Assembly (NCBI GenBank): GCA_004194705.1
Contig: SADC01000462.1
Location: forward strand, 1-64,000
Direction: 5' to 3'
DNA: 64,000 nt
From: Ditylenchus dipsaci
Lineage: Eukaryota; Nematoda; Chromadorea; Rhabditida; Anguinidae
The notes under the pieces are model-generated. The model did not search any database. It was given only the letters and a program-made list of their open reading frames with translations, and was not told where the DNA came from. The stretch's first letter is position 1, and every line of letters starts with the position of its first letter. The position numbers and the translations under genes are program-made. Positions 9,401 to 20,650 of the stretch are shown here, piece after piece.

Positions 9401-12400
9401 TGCACCGCTAGAAGGACCCATGAAAATTACAAAAAAATTGCCTTGGGTTTCCACTTATTTTGGCACTTTTCCCAAAGAAAGGAATTTGATGATATTTGGA
9501 AAATATTTTTGCCAAAAGATTTTTAAAAAAATGACGATGCTTTGAAAAAAAATTGGACGAGAACGGTCTGATATTCTACCTGTTTTGAAATAAAAAATAA
9601 CTTACTCCTCTGGAAGTAATAGATTCATGCTGAAAATATATTAATGATAAGTTGGATTTAACAAATAGCACTTTGAAGGCATACTTTTTGCAGAGATTGT
9701 TGCACGGCATTGTCCCAATCATCAAGCTCAGGTTTTTCGTTACGGTCACACTAAACATAAATTTATTGTTTTAAAGGAAGGGAAATTTCCAGGTCACAGG
9801 TTCAATTCCCACTGGGTGCACACCTTATTTATTTTACTCTACTTTTTTAGCGACTTCGCTGACTTCTAGGGTCCAGAACTATCGAGCAATCGATTTCAAC
9901 TAAGGATGGAGGGCGGTCGGGACGCCCCGTCCCGACCCGAATGGTTTTAGGGTTTTTTCGGGAACCCGTCCCGGAAATTTTTTTGAGTCTGTTCCGTCCC
10001 GGTGTCCCGTCCCGGTGTCCGTCCCGGAGTAATTTGCAAATTCCCGGATTTATTGTCCCGTCCCGACTTTTGAAAATTTGTCCCGTCTACAGAATTCATT
10101 AATTCTAGTAAAATTCAGTCTAGTTTTTATTATCAATTATAAATTCTTGCCAAATTTTATTGAATATTAGGGTGTCAAATAAGAATATTCTTGATTATAA
10201 AGTGCGGTGCATAATTATACGACCACCCCCTATTTTGCGAATTTCGGGACTTTTCGAAATAATTCCTAAAATCTACTACCACCATTCGAAAAAGCGCGCT
10301 GAAAAACGGTGGTTTTGCTACAGTATCGATAAGTAGCCGATATTTTTGTAAGAAATTTTTTCAAAAATGTGAAATTTCGGCGGTGCATATTTATACGACC
10401 GATGATTTTGATAGTCAAAATCAAAGTAAATCTAAGGAAAATGGTTGTTTGACCGCATAAATACTGATTTTTCTTAAAATTTTTAATATCATAATTTACC
10501 AGTTAATGCACTTTTTGGAAGCTTAATATTTTTTCTACAAAATGACATGTCAGCTTTTTCATAAGATTGTACAGGGCTGAGAAACGGACGGTTTAAATTG
10601 AAAGAAGTGAAAAACCTCTACTTTTGCTTTATTTTGAGACATTTTCACTTCTTTCAATTTAAACCGTCCGTTTCTCAGCCCTGTACAATCTTATGAAAAA
10701 GCTGACATGTCATTTTGTAGAAAAAATATTAAGCTTCCAAAAAGTGCATTAACTGGTAAATTATGATATTAAAAATTTTAAGAAAAATCAGTATTTATGC
10801 GGTCAAACAACCATTTTCCTTAGATTTACTTTAATTTTGACTAGAAATCGACACTTTTTGTTGATGGTCATAACTTTTTCCGGAATGATGAAAAATAAAA
10901 GATTGACCTATCAAATTGTAGCTAAGATTCAGGGCTTACATTCTAAAGCTGTTAATGATGGTAGTGCTTTGTTATAGTGCTCTGTTTAGTGCAAAATAGT
11001 GCTTTGTTCATAGTGGTCGTATAAATATGCACCGCCGAAATTTCACATTTTTGAAAAAATTTCTTACAAAAATATCGGCTACTTATCGATACTGTAGCAA
11101 AACCACCGTTTTTCAGCGCGCTTTTTCGAATGGTGGTAGTAGATTTTAGGAATTATTTCGAAAAGTCCCGAAATTCGCAAAATAGGGGCTGGTCGTATAA
11201 TTATGCACCGCACTTTACACTCGGACAATATCTAAATTTTGTACTTGAGGTAAAACTGGTACAAAATCTTTTGCATATTTTTTTTGAAAACTGATTCTTG
11301 TTGTCAAACTTTCTTTTTGCGTCCCGACGGTGAAATCAATGTCCCGTCCCGGAATTTTACTTGGTCCCGGATTCCCGTCCCGGAGTAAATTTTTCGGTCA
11401 GCCCGTCCCTCCCGGATTTTTTTTTTCAAAATTTTTGTCTCGTCCCGTCCCGGAATAGGTCATCCTCCATCCCTAATTGCAATGATTTTCAGCACTGCTT
11501 TAGCACTGCACCAGTAAAAATCCAACCTCGGTCAGACTCAAAGCTATAGCCCTGGCCATTTCATCGTCCGAATGGTCTCCATCATCATTTATAGTGATTA
11601 GCTGGACATTTTTTCTGGCTGGACTTGATGTGGGGATGGTCGACTGTAATATTGTAGGGCCTCGTCACTCAACTGGTCGGCCATGCACCAGGGCAAGTCG
11701 CCGTAAACACAGAATATAGAGTAGCCATCATTCCTCAACTGTGCCAGATATACGTCCAGATAGGTGTGGGACACTGGCTTGGGTCCTTTATTGGTGGAGT
11801 TGAGGATGAACCAGTGGGTGTTGAATTTGCGGATGGTAAACCAGTGCTCGTTCAGGTTGCAGATATACGCATTTCCCAACCTGAAAATAGGATGACATTG
11901 AGGCTAGCAACTAATATGGAATTAGACCATTTCGGTGGTTATTAACACGGTAAAAGCCGTGCGTATCAAACTATGCGTTTTATGCAGTATTTCACGCTGA
12001 ACACGGTGGCTGAAAAAATTCGGCGACAGGAGGATTCGGATGGGTTAAACAGCTTCTGAATTTCATCACTAACTTTTTCAAATCTCTTCACCTTTTGGTA
12101 AATTTCCAATTCTGACACCGGATTCGTGCTCAGCGTAGATGATTTACTTGTGAAAGTGCTTTCAAATACAAGAGTCGCTGTTAAAATTCAAATTCTACTC
12201 AAGACAATAAAAATTCAAGTAGTGAATTTCGAATTTTTTGAAAATCAAATGTTTTTTGTCCTAAACGGAATTTGAAATTAAACAGCGACTTTCGTATTTT
12301 AAAAGTGGTTTTACAAGTAAATCGCCTACGCTGAGCACGAAGCCGGTGTCAGAATCAAGGATTTGCTAAAAGGTGAAGTTATTTGAATAAGTCCGTGATA

Positions 12401-13240
12401 AAACTTTCGAAGTTGTTTTACCCGTTGGAATCCCTCCTGTCTCAGTCACCCTGTTCAGCGTGAAATACTACACAAAACGCCTAGTTTAGTATGGATGGCG
12501 TTTCCCGTTATAACGCAGCTTTCTATGATGAAAATCGGGATGAAATCGTAGTCGAGAAAAACGAATATGAGGTTATCTTCTCCATCCGAGCATTCCCCGT
12601 GGGGGTGGGGGTTTTTTGAACTCAAGCCAGAATAACTTCCGGTTTGTTTATTAAACAGTCAAAAAATATTGTCTTAATCATTTTGAGGGTGAAATATGTG
12701 TTCAGGACAAGCAAAAAACAAAATTTAGAAAGGCATATCTAAATTTTGCAGGCAAAACGGTAAGATGAAACGGTAATTACTTGTAACATTTTCTTGACTT
12801 TAGAAAATGCTTACGACGGTTGCATTTTGTATTGAGCAAGAGAGGGATTGTCCAAGTTGATCAAGCTCAACTGGTGGCACTTCTGAAGGGCCATTTCAAT
12901 CACCTGCAAACCGATTACTCTATATAATTACGTTGGATAATTGTGTTGTACTCAACCTACCTGGAGTGAAAAAAATCCGGTTTCGTCCACATTCTGACTC
13001 TGAAATTCAGAATCCCTTTGCTCAGGCGACAGCACAGCCAGTTCCCTATCGTCCAACTCCTTGGCTATATCGGCCAGATAGTCAGTTGTGTAGTAGGGGC
13101 CTTGGAGAAGCATGTTTAGGGCATGTTGAGCACACAACCTGCTCACTTGCTAAAAATTGAAGATATTCGTGAGAATTTGAAATCAATCAACATACCCTTT
13201 CGAAAAAAATCTCAGGCTCTGCTTTGACTGGCAGCACCAT
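6415..13240 (-). CDS. ATXN3: Ataxin-3 Josephin deubiquitinase with UIMs
   Basis: Deubiquitinating cysteine protease that trims polyubiquitin chains. Exons in coding order: 13240-13196 (start, EIFFER), 13149-12961 (SRLCAQHALNMLLQG with the catalytic Cys), 12903-12815, 11880-11527 (NLNEHWFTIRKF with the catalytic His, then WFILNST with the Asn), 9750-9685 and 6843-6415. Phases agree at all junctions. After the Josephin domain come ubiquitin-interacting motifs: DDEMARAIALSLTE at the end of exon 4, a weaker DDWDNAVQQSLQK in exon 5, and EEDIELQRALQASLHE and QADLKMAIQLSLGG in the last exon, followed by a Q/S-rich tail. Exon 4 has a one-base gap in an A run near 11612; restoring it joins Josephin to the first UIM. 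Introns 4 and 5 are 1.8 and 2.8 kb because of inserted repeats. Identification is strong. Confidence 0.92.
7093..7495. mobile_element. Kolobok-like MITE interrupted by a pogo-like MITE
   Basis: The ends AGGAGCATGC and GCATGCCCCT are flanked on both sides by TTAA (7089-7092 and 7496-7499), the hallmark of Kolobok/piggyBac-type insertion. The same terminal motif bounds the THAP-encoding element at 36358-39315. A second MITE (7198-7366, CAGTGAAGTCTCG...CGAGGTTTGAATG, flanked by TA) is inserted in the middle. It lies in the last intron of the ataxin-3 gene. Confidence 0.75.
8470..8870. repeat. Degenerate minisatellite, unit near AACCACCAGGATGG
   Basis: A unit of roughly 25-35 bp containing AACCACCAGGA recurs with much variation. 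Immediately downstream is GTATGTGATAGATT and then GCGCCGATAAACGCCTGTT. The same order, minisatellite then GTATGTGATCGATT then GCGCCGATAGGCGCCTGTT, is found at 35205-35380, so array and tail travel together. Confidence 0.65.
8940..9108. mobile_element. pogo-like MITE flanked by TA
   Basis: The ends CAGTTGAAGCTCTCTATAAC and GTTATAGAGAGCTTTGACTG are inverted copies and are flanked by TA. The word CTCTATAACGACG is repeated inside. CAGT-type ends of this style recur at 7198, 33541, 36220, 50863 and 58882. Confidence 0.75.
9905..11475. mobile_element. hAT-like element built of GTCCCG words, split by a 1-kb palindrome
   Basis: The outer part runs from GGATGGAGGGCGG to CCTCCATCC. Both arms (9905-10090 and 11310-11475) consist mainly of GTCCCGTCCCGG words. 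The element at 10200-11215 is inserted in it. The same GTCCCG words build the element at 23620-25172. No clear target duplication was found for this outer copy. Confidence 0.6.
10200..11215. repeat. Near-perfect 1016-bp palindromic element flanked by TA
   Basis: AAGTGCGGTGCATAATTATA at the left and its inverse at the right are flanked by TA. The two halves match nearly base for base over about 500 bp, centred near 10632 (GAAAAACCTCTACTTTTGC...). It encodes nothing. Parts of the arm (GATGGTCATAACTTTT, the CAGGGCTGAGAAAC centre) recur at 34738-35190 and 40775-41672, so the three form one superfamily. It lies in the fourth intron of the ataxin-3 gene. Confidence 0.9.
11945..12500. repeat. Palindromic element in the Josephin-region intron
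   Basis: TTTCACGCTGAACACGG pairs with CCCTGTTCAGCGTGAAA at the outer edge and GATTCGTGCTCAGCGTAG with CTACGCTGAGCACGAAG inside. A relative with the same TTCAGCGTGGTCGATTTGC motif lies at 55130-55350. Confidence 0.75.
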
Positions 13241-13659
13241 CAGGTTAATGACCCAGAAAAGTTTGAAAATGCGACTGAAAATCTAAAATTTGGGATATTG
13301 GTGTTGATTTGGATTCGGAATTGAGTGAATAAAAAATGGGTTCGCTGCAGGTGGGAATCGAACTTATGCCGTATTTTATTTAAAAAATTAGGCTGTATAT
13401 TTCTTGGTCTGGCGACCTTTGCGTCTAGGGTTTGGAAGGCAGGACTGGGACGGATGCATTTGGCCGGACGCGAAATTCGCTATTGTATTAATAAATTGAC
13501 AAATACAGTTGGTCAAGCGACTTTAGCAGATGGGACATTTGTGACACGACAATTATCCAAACAAAATTTTAAAAAATTTTGGGCATTTTTCCCGAAATTA
13601 GCGGGCATTTTTTAAAGGTTAGCAGGCAAAATTAAATATTACCCTTGAAAGGCTGTAAG

Positions 13660-14150
13660 TGCTTTCACCCGCCAAATTATTCTTTTATCCAGTCAAATTA
13701 TTCTTTCACCCCGCCAAATTATTTATTTACACCATCAAATCGTAAAAATTTGTTTCTCTCGAGTATTTCGTCAGATTTTATTGAAAAAGTTTCAAGTTTT
13801 TATACCATCAAGTACCCCTGGATCTCAGCTTTCCAACAAGCTATCAACTGACTTACTGAGATTTCAAAAAGTTGGAGAAAAAGGTCTTAGTATAGACCGA
13901 ATTTGTTCAACAATTTTATTCATACAAAGACTTTTTTCTCCAACTTTTAAAACCTCAGTTAAATTTTTTTTCTCTTGTTTTAAGTCAGTTGATAGCTTGT
14001 TCAAAAGCTGAGATCCAGGGCTACATTTCGATATGAAAATTTATGAAAAATTTATAAATTTTTAAGATAAAAACAAATATTTAAGATTTGGTGGGGTGAA
14101 TGAACAATTTAGCGGGGTAAATAAATAATTTGGTGGGGTAAAACAATTTG
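13660..14150. repeat. Palindromic element with CCGCCAAATTATT arms
   Basis: The left arm repeats CGCCAAATTATTCTTT and the right arm repeats AATAATTTGGTGGGG; the inner part pairs at TGGATCTCAGCTTT / AAGCTGAGATCCA. A single left arm of the same family occurs at 54420-54550. Confidence 0.75.
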
Positions 14151-15030
14151 AACCCCCTTGAAATAGCGGTAAACGACGATTAAGGCCTCGACGATATTTC
14201 GGTTGCCACGTAATTATGTGCTTGTCCGTAAAATAGCCTACCCTTAAAACTCAGAGTTTTTCGGGTACAATCAGCCAAAATAACTATGAATTCGTATTTT
14301 TTATAGTTAAAAAAAACTCATAGGGAAGGAAAACTTTTCGGCTAAAATTCATCAAAAATTTGAGATAAATTCTGGTAACAATGGGTTGATAGCACAATAA
14401 ATTGAAATTCTTAAAATAATAAGATAGTTGCGCGATATAAAATACAAATGATAAGATAATGCAAGTAATAATATTGCAAAAAATTTGCTTTCGAAATACA
14501 CCAAAATTTTTATGTTGTGGCGTTCTGTCTATGTTTTAAGCGGCAAATTTTTTTGCGCTTACTGAAGTAGGCCTACGTCTTCTTACTAATAACCACTGAA
14601 TTACCTTTTGTTATTTTCATTTTTTTCGATTCATAAACTACTCTTTTTTTAGTGCGAAAATTTTCACGGCAAAAGAATAAAGAGTAGAAGCTGTGAGCGC
14701 TCAAATATTTCAAATCGTGTTTTTGACCCACTTTTTGAAGACCGTCCCAGATAAATTACCTATCAAATTGTAGCTCATTTAGCTGGCTAGATTTTGAGGG
14801 ATAATTTGCCTGATAGCAGTGTCAAAAAAAGAGGTCAAAACACAATGCCAAGAATAAGATATTTTTTAATTAAGGTGGATATTGGTAAAATACAGTTCAT
14901 GCTATTTTTTTCAAATTTTTTGTATTTTCACATAAAAAATGCTGGTAATTATTTCGATTACACCAACCTCAATTTTTTCGAAAATGCATAATGAAAAGTT
15001 GATTTTAAAAGGGTGGTATTTAATTTTGCC

Positions 15031-15362
15031 GGTGCAGGATCATAATACCCAAAGATAAAATACCCAAGGACAAAATACCCAAAGTACAAATACCCAATGG
15101 TCAAAATACCCATATACATATTGTGCAGATAATGTTCACTAAACGCTATTATCATAATATTATTATCATAATATGCACCATCTGCTATTATCATATTAAT
15201 AGGACGTCAAAAGCCCACTAAAAGACCACTCTTGGGTATTTTAGGTATTTGGATATTTTGTCTTTGGGTATTTTGACCATTGGGTATTTTGTATTTTGGG
15301 TATTTTGTCCTTGGGTATTTTGTAGTTGGGTATTTTGTCTTTGGGTATTTTGATCCTGCACC
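15031..15362. mobile_element. GG...CC-ended MITE with 9-bp target duplication
   Basis: The ends GGTGCAGGATCA and TGATCCTGCACC are inverted copies; the 9 bp AATTTTGCC occurs on both sides (15022-15030, 15363-15371). Both arms are tandem repeats of the word AATACCCAA. The 9-bp duplication and GG start match the MULE-type elements at 44298 and 57294. Confidence 0.8.
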
Positions 15363-15954
15363 AATTTTGCCCCCTAATTCGCTGAAAAATGCCCCCTGAT
15401 CAGGATAGAATTTTTTACTTAATTTTTGCATTTATTTTTTAATTTTTTTTAACTATCGTGTAGCCCAGGATCTCAGCTTTCTGATGATCTATCAAACTCT
15501 ATTGAATAATCAAAGAAATGTAGATATTTGGAAGTTTGAATAAATTAACTTTTGTTTTTCTCATATTTTTTTCAGACCCCTAAATTTCTACATTTTAAGC
15601 CATTCAGTCGAGTTTGATAGCTCGATAGAAAGCTGAGATCTTGGGCTACACGATAGTTGAAAAGTCTTTGAAAAAATGAAAAAATTAAGAAAAAGATTTG
15701 ATATCAGATTAAAATTAATTTTTCACTGCAAATTTAAAAAAATGAGGTGGGGTGTAATCTGGATAAGTTCCCTATTTTCGCCAGAAAAATTGGTGAAAAA
15801 AACAGAGGCTGTTTGAAATCTCAGTCACAGAACAGGATTTTATCATGAACTTTAATAGGACAAAAAAAATCAGCACCTTGGTCCTTAATGACAAGCGAGT
15901 TAGGACCTGTTTAATTTTTATCAACTTTTTCACGTTATTAAAATTTCAGCTACC

Positions 15955-18900
15955 ATGCTCCAAGGCAACTCCAGCTGGAGAGGATCCGCCGACTGGATTT
16001 CGTCCAGAGAGCAGCAGTCCAATCAGCAAAGTTCAAATGATAATCAGCAACAGCAGCAGCGGACTTTTCATCAACAGCAAGCACAACCTCCACCAGCTTC
16101 AACTTTCAGTGAGAATATGTTGAGACGTCGGGGAGGTTAGTTAGAAAAATTTTGACCTTTTTCATTACATGAAGTTTCTACAGTCGTGGCACAGTTGATT
16201 TCAGGGGTAATTAATGAAGAAAAACAATTGAGTTGGAAATCATCGGTGTCACGCAGAAAACGAAACTCGCACTGGGAAATATAAACGGCTAAAAATTTCC
16301 GAGAAATCCCAAAATGTGTACCGAAAGAAAAAATATGGTACACCACTGTGACATCAGCCCAAGTGCACAGCCGAATCCCAGCCCCCCCCCCTCAGCCCCA
16401 AGAGTATGAGCTCTCTAAGCCTGAAAATGTTTAAAGAACTCCTACTCTTTGGGAGGAGAGGGCGCACTTCTGGTTTTATAGGCTGGCCACAATGGGATTT
16501 CTGATGTCGAAGTCTTTAAGGTCCCTCAGCTCTGCAAGTTTTCGTCAATTTTTCGTTCTGTGAAGTAATTTCGCTGATTCTCAAGATTCTTTTCATGAAA
16601 AAAATAACTTTCCGATAGTTGGGCCAGAAAAAAATGAAATTTAGAGTTGGACTACCGACTTCGACATCCTATTGTGGCCGAGCCATTAAACACCGCTGTT
16701 GGGAATCGAACTTAAAGGAGGGGTAAAAGCCATTTGGGTTTGCAAAAGTGATTTCGGTGGCGAAGTGCGTGAGCATTTGTGTTTTATGGTCATAAAAGAG
16801 TGCGCAAGTTCGATTCCGCATGCATGCACTTTACTTTTTTTGGCTTGTGTGACCAGTTCTAGGGGTAATTTGGGTCGATGATTCCGAATCCGGCGTCAAA
16901 AAAGTTTAATTACCCCTAAAACTGGCCAAAAAAGCCAAAGAGAAAAGCGTGGCACCACGTGGAATCGAACCTTCGCATCATTTTGGGCCAAAAAGCACAA
17001 ACGCTCACGCACTGCGACACCAAGGCCACTTTATCAAACCTAAATGGCTTTTCCGCCTCCTTTAAAAGACTATACGGAAATTGAAAAAACGCAAACACTT
17101 GACCACTGAGCCACGCATTCACACAATATGTATGGAAGCTATATCGTAACCTAATGCAAGCAATTCAGGCATTGAGAGCAGCGATTCAGAGGCCGAAGGC
17201 TCCGGAAGCGAGAAGAAGAGAATTGGGCAATTCAATGGCACAAATCCAATAATGGCACTAATCCTCCATGGCCACTCTACGCAAACCTATAATGGCTCCT
17301 GGTGAGCAGCAACAACAACAGCCGGAGAAAAAACGAAGACTGTCTGTTGTTCCTCAAGACCCTAGATTAGGTCCTAGATCCAGACCTACCACTCCTTTTC
17401 GGTAATTTACTCAATTTCGGTCATTCGGTCAGCTGTGGACATACATTAACAACAATTAGTTAACCATATTTCTGCCATTCAGGGATGCTCAAGTAGCTCA
17501 ACCGCCTCCAGCAGTTCCATCCACTTCCACGGCTTTTTCCGGTTTCGCCCAGTATGCCAAACCAGTGAACGTGAGTCTACAGTTAACCACTTAATGGTCA
17601 TCAACTTTTTTTAGAATTTGTTCACAAAGCTGAAACCAGCAGTGGAGCCGCCTAGGAGAGGACTTTCTCCATCAAACACACAAGTCAACAAGCGGTTTTC
17701 TCCCTCCCCCCACAATGAAGACACTTCCTCTGAAAGGTCGTCCATTGGCCGGATGAATGAGTGGGCTAATAGTGGCAGCAGCAGTAACAGGGCAAGTGGA
17801 AGCACATTTGGTACTAGCGGTAGCAACAGAGCTAGTGGAAATAAATTTGGTACAACCACCAGCAACAGGGCAAGTGGCAGCACATTCGGTACCAGCAGCA
17901 GCAGTTTTGGGGGTGGCCAGGAGCAAAAACAACAGCAAAGGTATTTAGGTTTTTTGCAAGTTGGCGGTAGTTAACTATAGAACTTCAGGAAATATTTTTT
18001 CATTTGGTACATTTTTGGGCTTTTTTCAGTTTCATTCACACATTTAATTTCGTCCTACCATACGCTGTCCTACTCTGCGCCTAAAGCTTCGCCTTAATTA
18101 AAAAAAACAAGAAAAAACAAAAAAAAGGACAGTACCTGCAGTAAACTGCACCCCCAAATAACCCCCTCCTCCTCCAAAGAGTAATTTTTCGGTACTATTC
18201 CATTGTACCCCCCCCCCCCCAAAAAAAAGCTATTCCAGTGTAAAGCTATTCCAGGACCCTGTGGAGGTGAAGGCAAAATTTTTGGACGGCTGAGCCTCTG
18301 GCTCGTGGCCAAAATCCAGAAAAGGGAGGAGACCCTTTTCGGCCGAAAAATTGAAGATGTTGAACATAGTTTTGAATACTGGGGCCTACCGCATAAATAA
18401 CTCTGGTATGCATGCTTTTCCATGCATCCAGAGTCACTTTCGAGTGATTTGTGTCTAAGGTATGTGGGTGTGCGCATCTCAACTCCAAGCCCCTGCGCCC
18501 CCGAAAAGAGCACAGTAGGCTTGAGAGTTAGAGATGCGCGCACGCACTTACCTTAGACATGATTCCGAGCAAGACACTTGATCATACATGCATTAGAGAC
18601 TCTTTTTGCCAAGCTCCAGTGACCAAAACATGGTAAAGCAACTAAAAAGGTGGCCCCTGTTTACAATGGAATAGCGGCAATTTTTCTCTAAGCCAACTTT
18701 TTTCATTTTTCACCTATTTCACACCTTTTGCACCAACAATACCGGGAATATTCGGCCGCTTAGCGGCCAAGGAAAAGCACACTCCACATTGCAATTGATT
18801 GGGGTGAAAAAGAATCAAGGGAACCGAAAAAGGTAGGCTTAGAGAAAAATACTCTTTGAAGGAGGTTATTTAAGGGTTTTCACAAAACAAGCGCAAAAAA

Positions 18901-20650
18901 CGGTCAAAAAACAAATAGTTTTAAGAATGGCGTGAACTCAAAAAATGTCCGAAAATTGACCAAACCCCCTAATACGACCGTATAGTTGTCTGAATTCCAC
19001 ATTTGACTATTCAGTCAACAGCTTATTGCAAAATACCGGGCCAATTCAATTTTCAACCCTCTAAAAATCGGGAAACTGTAAATCTAAAATAAGCTTAAAT
19101 CTAAAAACTCCTAGTCAAAAATGAGGAGGGGCACGTTTAATAAAGAAAATACAGTAGCTGACCGCGAAAAATAGTTAACTGTGAGAAATAGTCAACAGTA
19201 AAAACACTTTACAACTATGTATAACTTCATTCAAAATCTCATTTACCTAATTTTCAGAGGTGCCAAAGTCATTCAACCGCCGCACATCCAGCAGCTGCAA
19301 CACAAGCAAAAAGAGGAGCTACAGAAAAAGAAACGAGAGCGCTCCACCACCAAAGAAAGGCAACCACCCCCTGCAGCTCCCGCCAGAAAAAGAGTATCTC
19401 TGAGATAGCGCCTATAACCAACAGTCGACCATCTCCTGGACCATCATCATCCAGAACGTCAGCAACTACCACCAACAATGTGCGAGTGATCTGCCCAGAG
19501 AAGCGTAAGTCTGACAGCAGCCAGTAGAATACAAGTGGAGTACTTCAACTTTTTCAGGTACAAAGCAATGGAGGCCAAGATGACGAGATGAACAAGCTGG
19601 TCAAATTGCTGGAGTACGAAAACGACATGTTCAAAAGCATATGCGCCAGGAACAACCTGCCCCACGTCGACAAAGACCCGGTCACCGAGAAAATTAGGGG
19701 TAGGTTACTGGTTCTTGCAGAAAGGATTGGAGAAACGAAAATATTTTTTCGATTTGTCTAAAGGCACGTTCACAATGAGTGCGGGACCGAGTGTGAGATT
19801 CAGCGTGTTTGTAACGCGGAAGAGCTGTACTTTTTTTCTTCATTAAAATTTTTTTTGTTGGTACCATTTTGTGGTTAAAATTCATAGCTTCGAAATGAGA
19901 TATTCACAAGTAAAATCCCATAAGAAAAGTTGGGATAAAAATGCTTAGGCCGCACTCAGGCCCACACCCGGACGATTATTAACCATGTTCAAATTCCATT
20001 TTTTTGCCTTTTATGGATATCCACGTACAGTCGAGTCTCCCATTAACATACGCCCCAAAAGTTCGTTCCCGCCTTGAATCCGACACTTTTTTTAACCCAA
20101 TTTTTTAAAATTTTCCTAGTTCTGTTTTGACAGTCTGGTCCCAAATATCGCAAGGATTCCGATTTTGCCGACCGTTTTTGCAAAAGACAATGACTTTGAC
20201 ATTTAAATAGAGACAGAAATCGGGATTTCGGAATTTTACTTACTAACGCATTTTTAACCTACTTTTTGACAGAAATTAATAGCTAAAAATTTTAGACGAT
20301 ATATGCTACTTTTCATTCTTCTATCGATTGGCTGTTGCACTTTTTGTTTTCACGAAAAAAAATTGAGTCAAAAACACAACGCCAAGAATACGATTTTGAA
20401 AGAGGGGCGGGGGTTTTTTCAAAGAGAATACGGTACCCTAAAATGCGTTTAATTCTGAAAAATATATCTGAGAGCCTTGCCCTAGGTTCTTTGATCGCCT
20501 ACCCGAAACGTGTATTTTGGCAAATTTTTAGAGTTTCCACGTGTTATTAAAAAATTTCTAACCAAATAAAAATATTATTTATTATATTTTTTTCTGTAAA
20601 TCGAAAACACAATTTTGCCTATTTCAGCCTACAGGAGGAAATATAAGTGA
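15955..20650 (+). CDS. Unrecognised low-complexity Q/S/P-rich protein
   Basis: Seven exons: 15955-16135, 17169-17401, 17483-17570, 17615-17940, 19258-19504, 19558-19699 and 20628-20650 (TGA). The ATG follows five bases after AAATTTCAG, so it is probably trans-spliced. The N-terminus is Q/S-rich (NQQSSNDNQQQQQRTF), then comes an acidic patch (SSDSEAEGSGSEKKR), a PR-rich stretch (KKRRLSVVPQDPR), a repeat of the motif NRASGSTFGTS three times (about 17785-17905), a basic coiled segment (KQKEELQKKKRER) and a conserved-looking C-terminus (NKLVKLLEYENDMFKSICA then AYRRKYK). Two exons contain frame breaks (near 17215 and 19390, the second in an A5 run). Basic patches and disorder suggest a nuclear protein, but that is inference. 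No family is recognised. Introns hold tRNA-like and other fold-back repeats. Confidence 0.6.
16481..16685. mobile_element. MITE with GGCTGGCCACAAT ends
   Basis: GGCTGGCCACAATGGGAT at the left is inverted as ATCCTATTGTGGCCGAGCC at the right. No clear target duplication is visible. It lies in the first intron of the low-complexity gene. Confidence 0.6.
16716..17066. repeat. Fold-back with tRNA-like arms
   Basis: On the minus strand the right arm reads GTCGCAGTGCGTGAGCG (A-box-like) and, about 30 nt later, GGTTCGATTCC, an exact tRNA B box. The left arm gives a degenerate direct copy (GTTCGATTCC at 16810) on the plus strand. The centre is GACCAGTTCTAGGGG / CCCCTAAAACTGGCC. The arms do not fold into a full cloverleaf by eye, so this is a tRNA-derived repeat rather than a tRNA gene. 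A sister copy is at 22170-22440. Confidence 0.7.
18100..18900. repeat. Intronic repeats of the low-complexity gene
   Basis: From 18410 to 18580 an inverted pair (GTCTAAGGTATGTGGGTGTG with CGCACGCACTTACCTTAGAC) is visible. The stretch 18690-18880 (GCCAACTTTTTTCATTTTTC to TAGGCTTAGAGAAAAATACTC) is present in inverted orientation at 25190-25410. Poly-C and poly-A tracts mark 18205-18228. No exon is recognisable. Confidence 0.55.

Larger units (their letters stand above)
7752..9402. repeat. Fold-back element split by a hAT-like insertion
   Basis: The outer arms GGACAGTTTGCGTCGATG (7752) and CATCGACGCGAACTGTCC (9385) pair, and 7797-8086 is a palindrome of its own centred near 7945. The element is interrupted at 8094-9353 by another element; removing that and one 8-bp copy rejoins the fold-back. 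Confidence 0.7.
13241..15954. other. Intergenic region of fold-back repeats
   Basis: No gene is seen between the divergent starts of the ataxin-3 gene and the low-complexity gene. The stretch 13660-14150 is a palindrome with arms of CCGCCAAATTATT words. The stretch 14200-14760 shows only AT-rich sequence. A GG...CC element sits at 15031-15362, and 15405-15770 is a palindrome (TGTAGCCCAGGATCTCAGC with GCTGAGATCTTGGGCTACA). Both gene starts must draw their promoters from this region; no element could be assigned. Confidence 0.5.

Noticed and set aside
16716..17066. True tRNA gene
   Set aside because: A and B boxes are visible, but no complete cloverleaf with acceptor and anticodon stems could be drawn, and the copy is part of a fold-back family.
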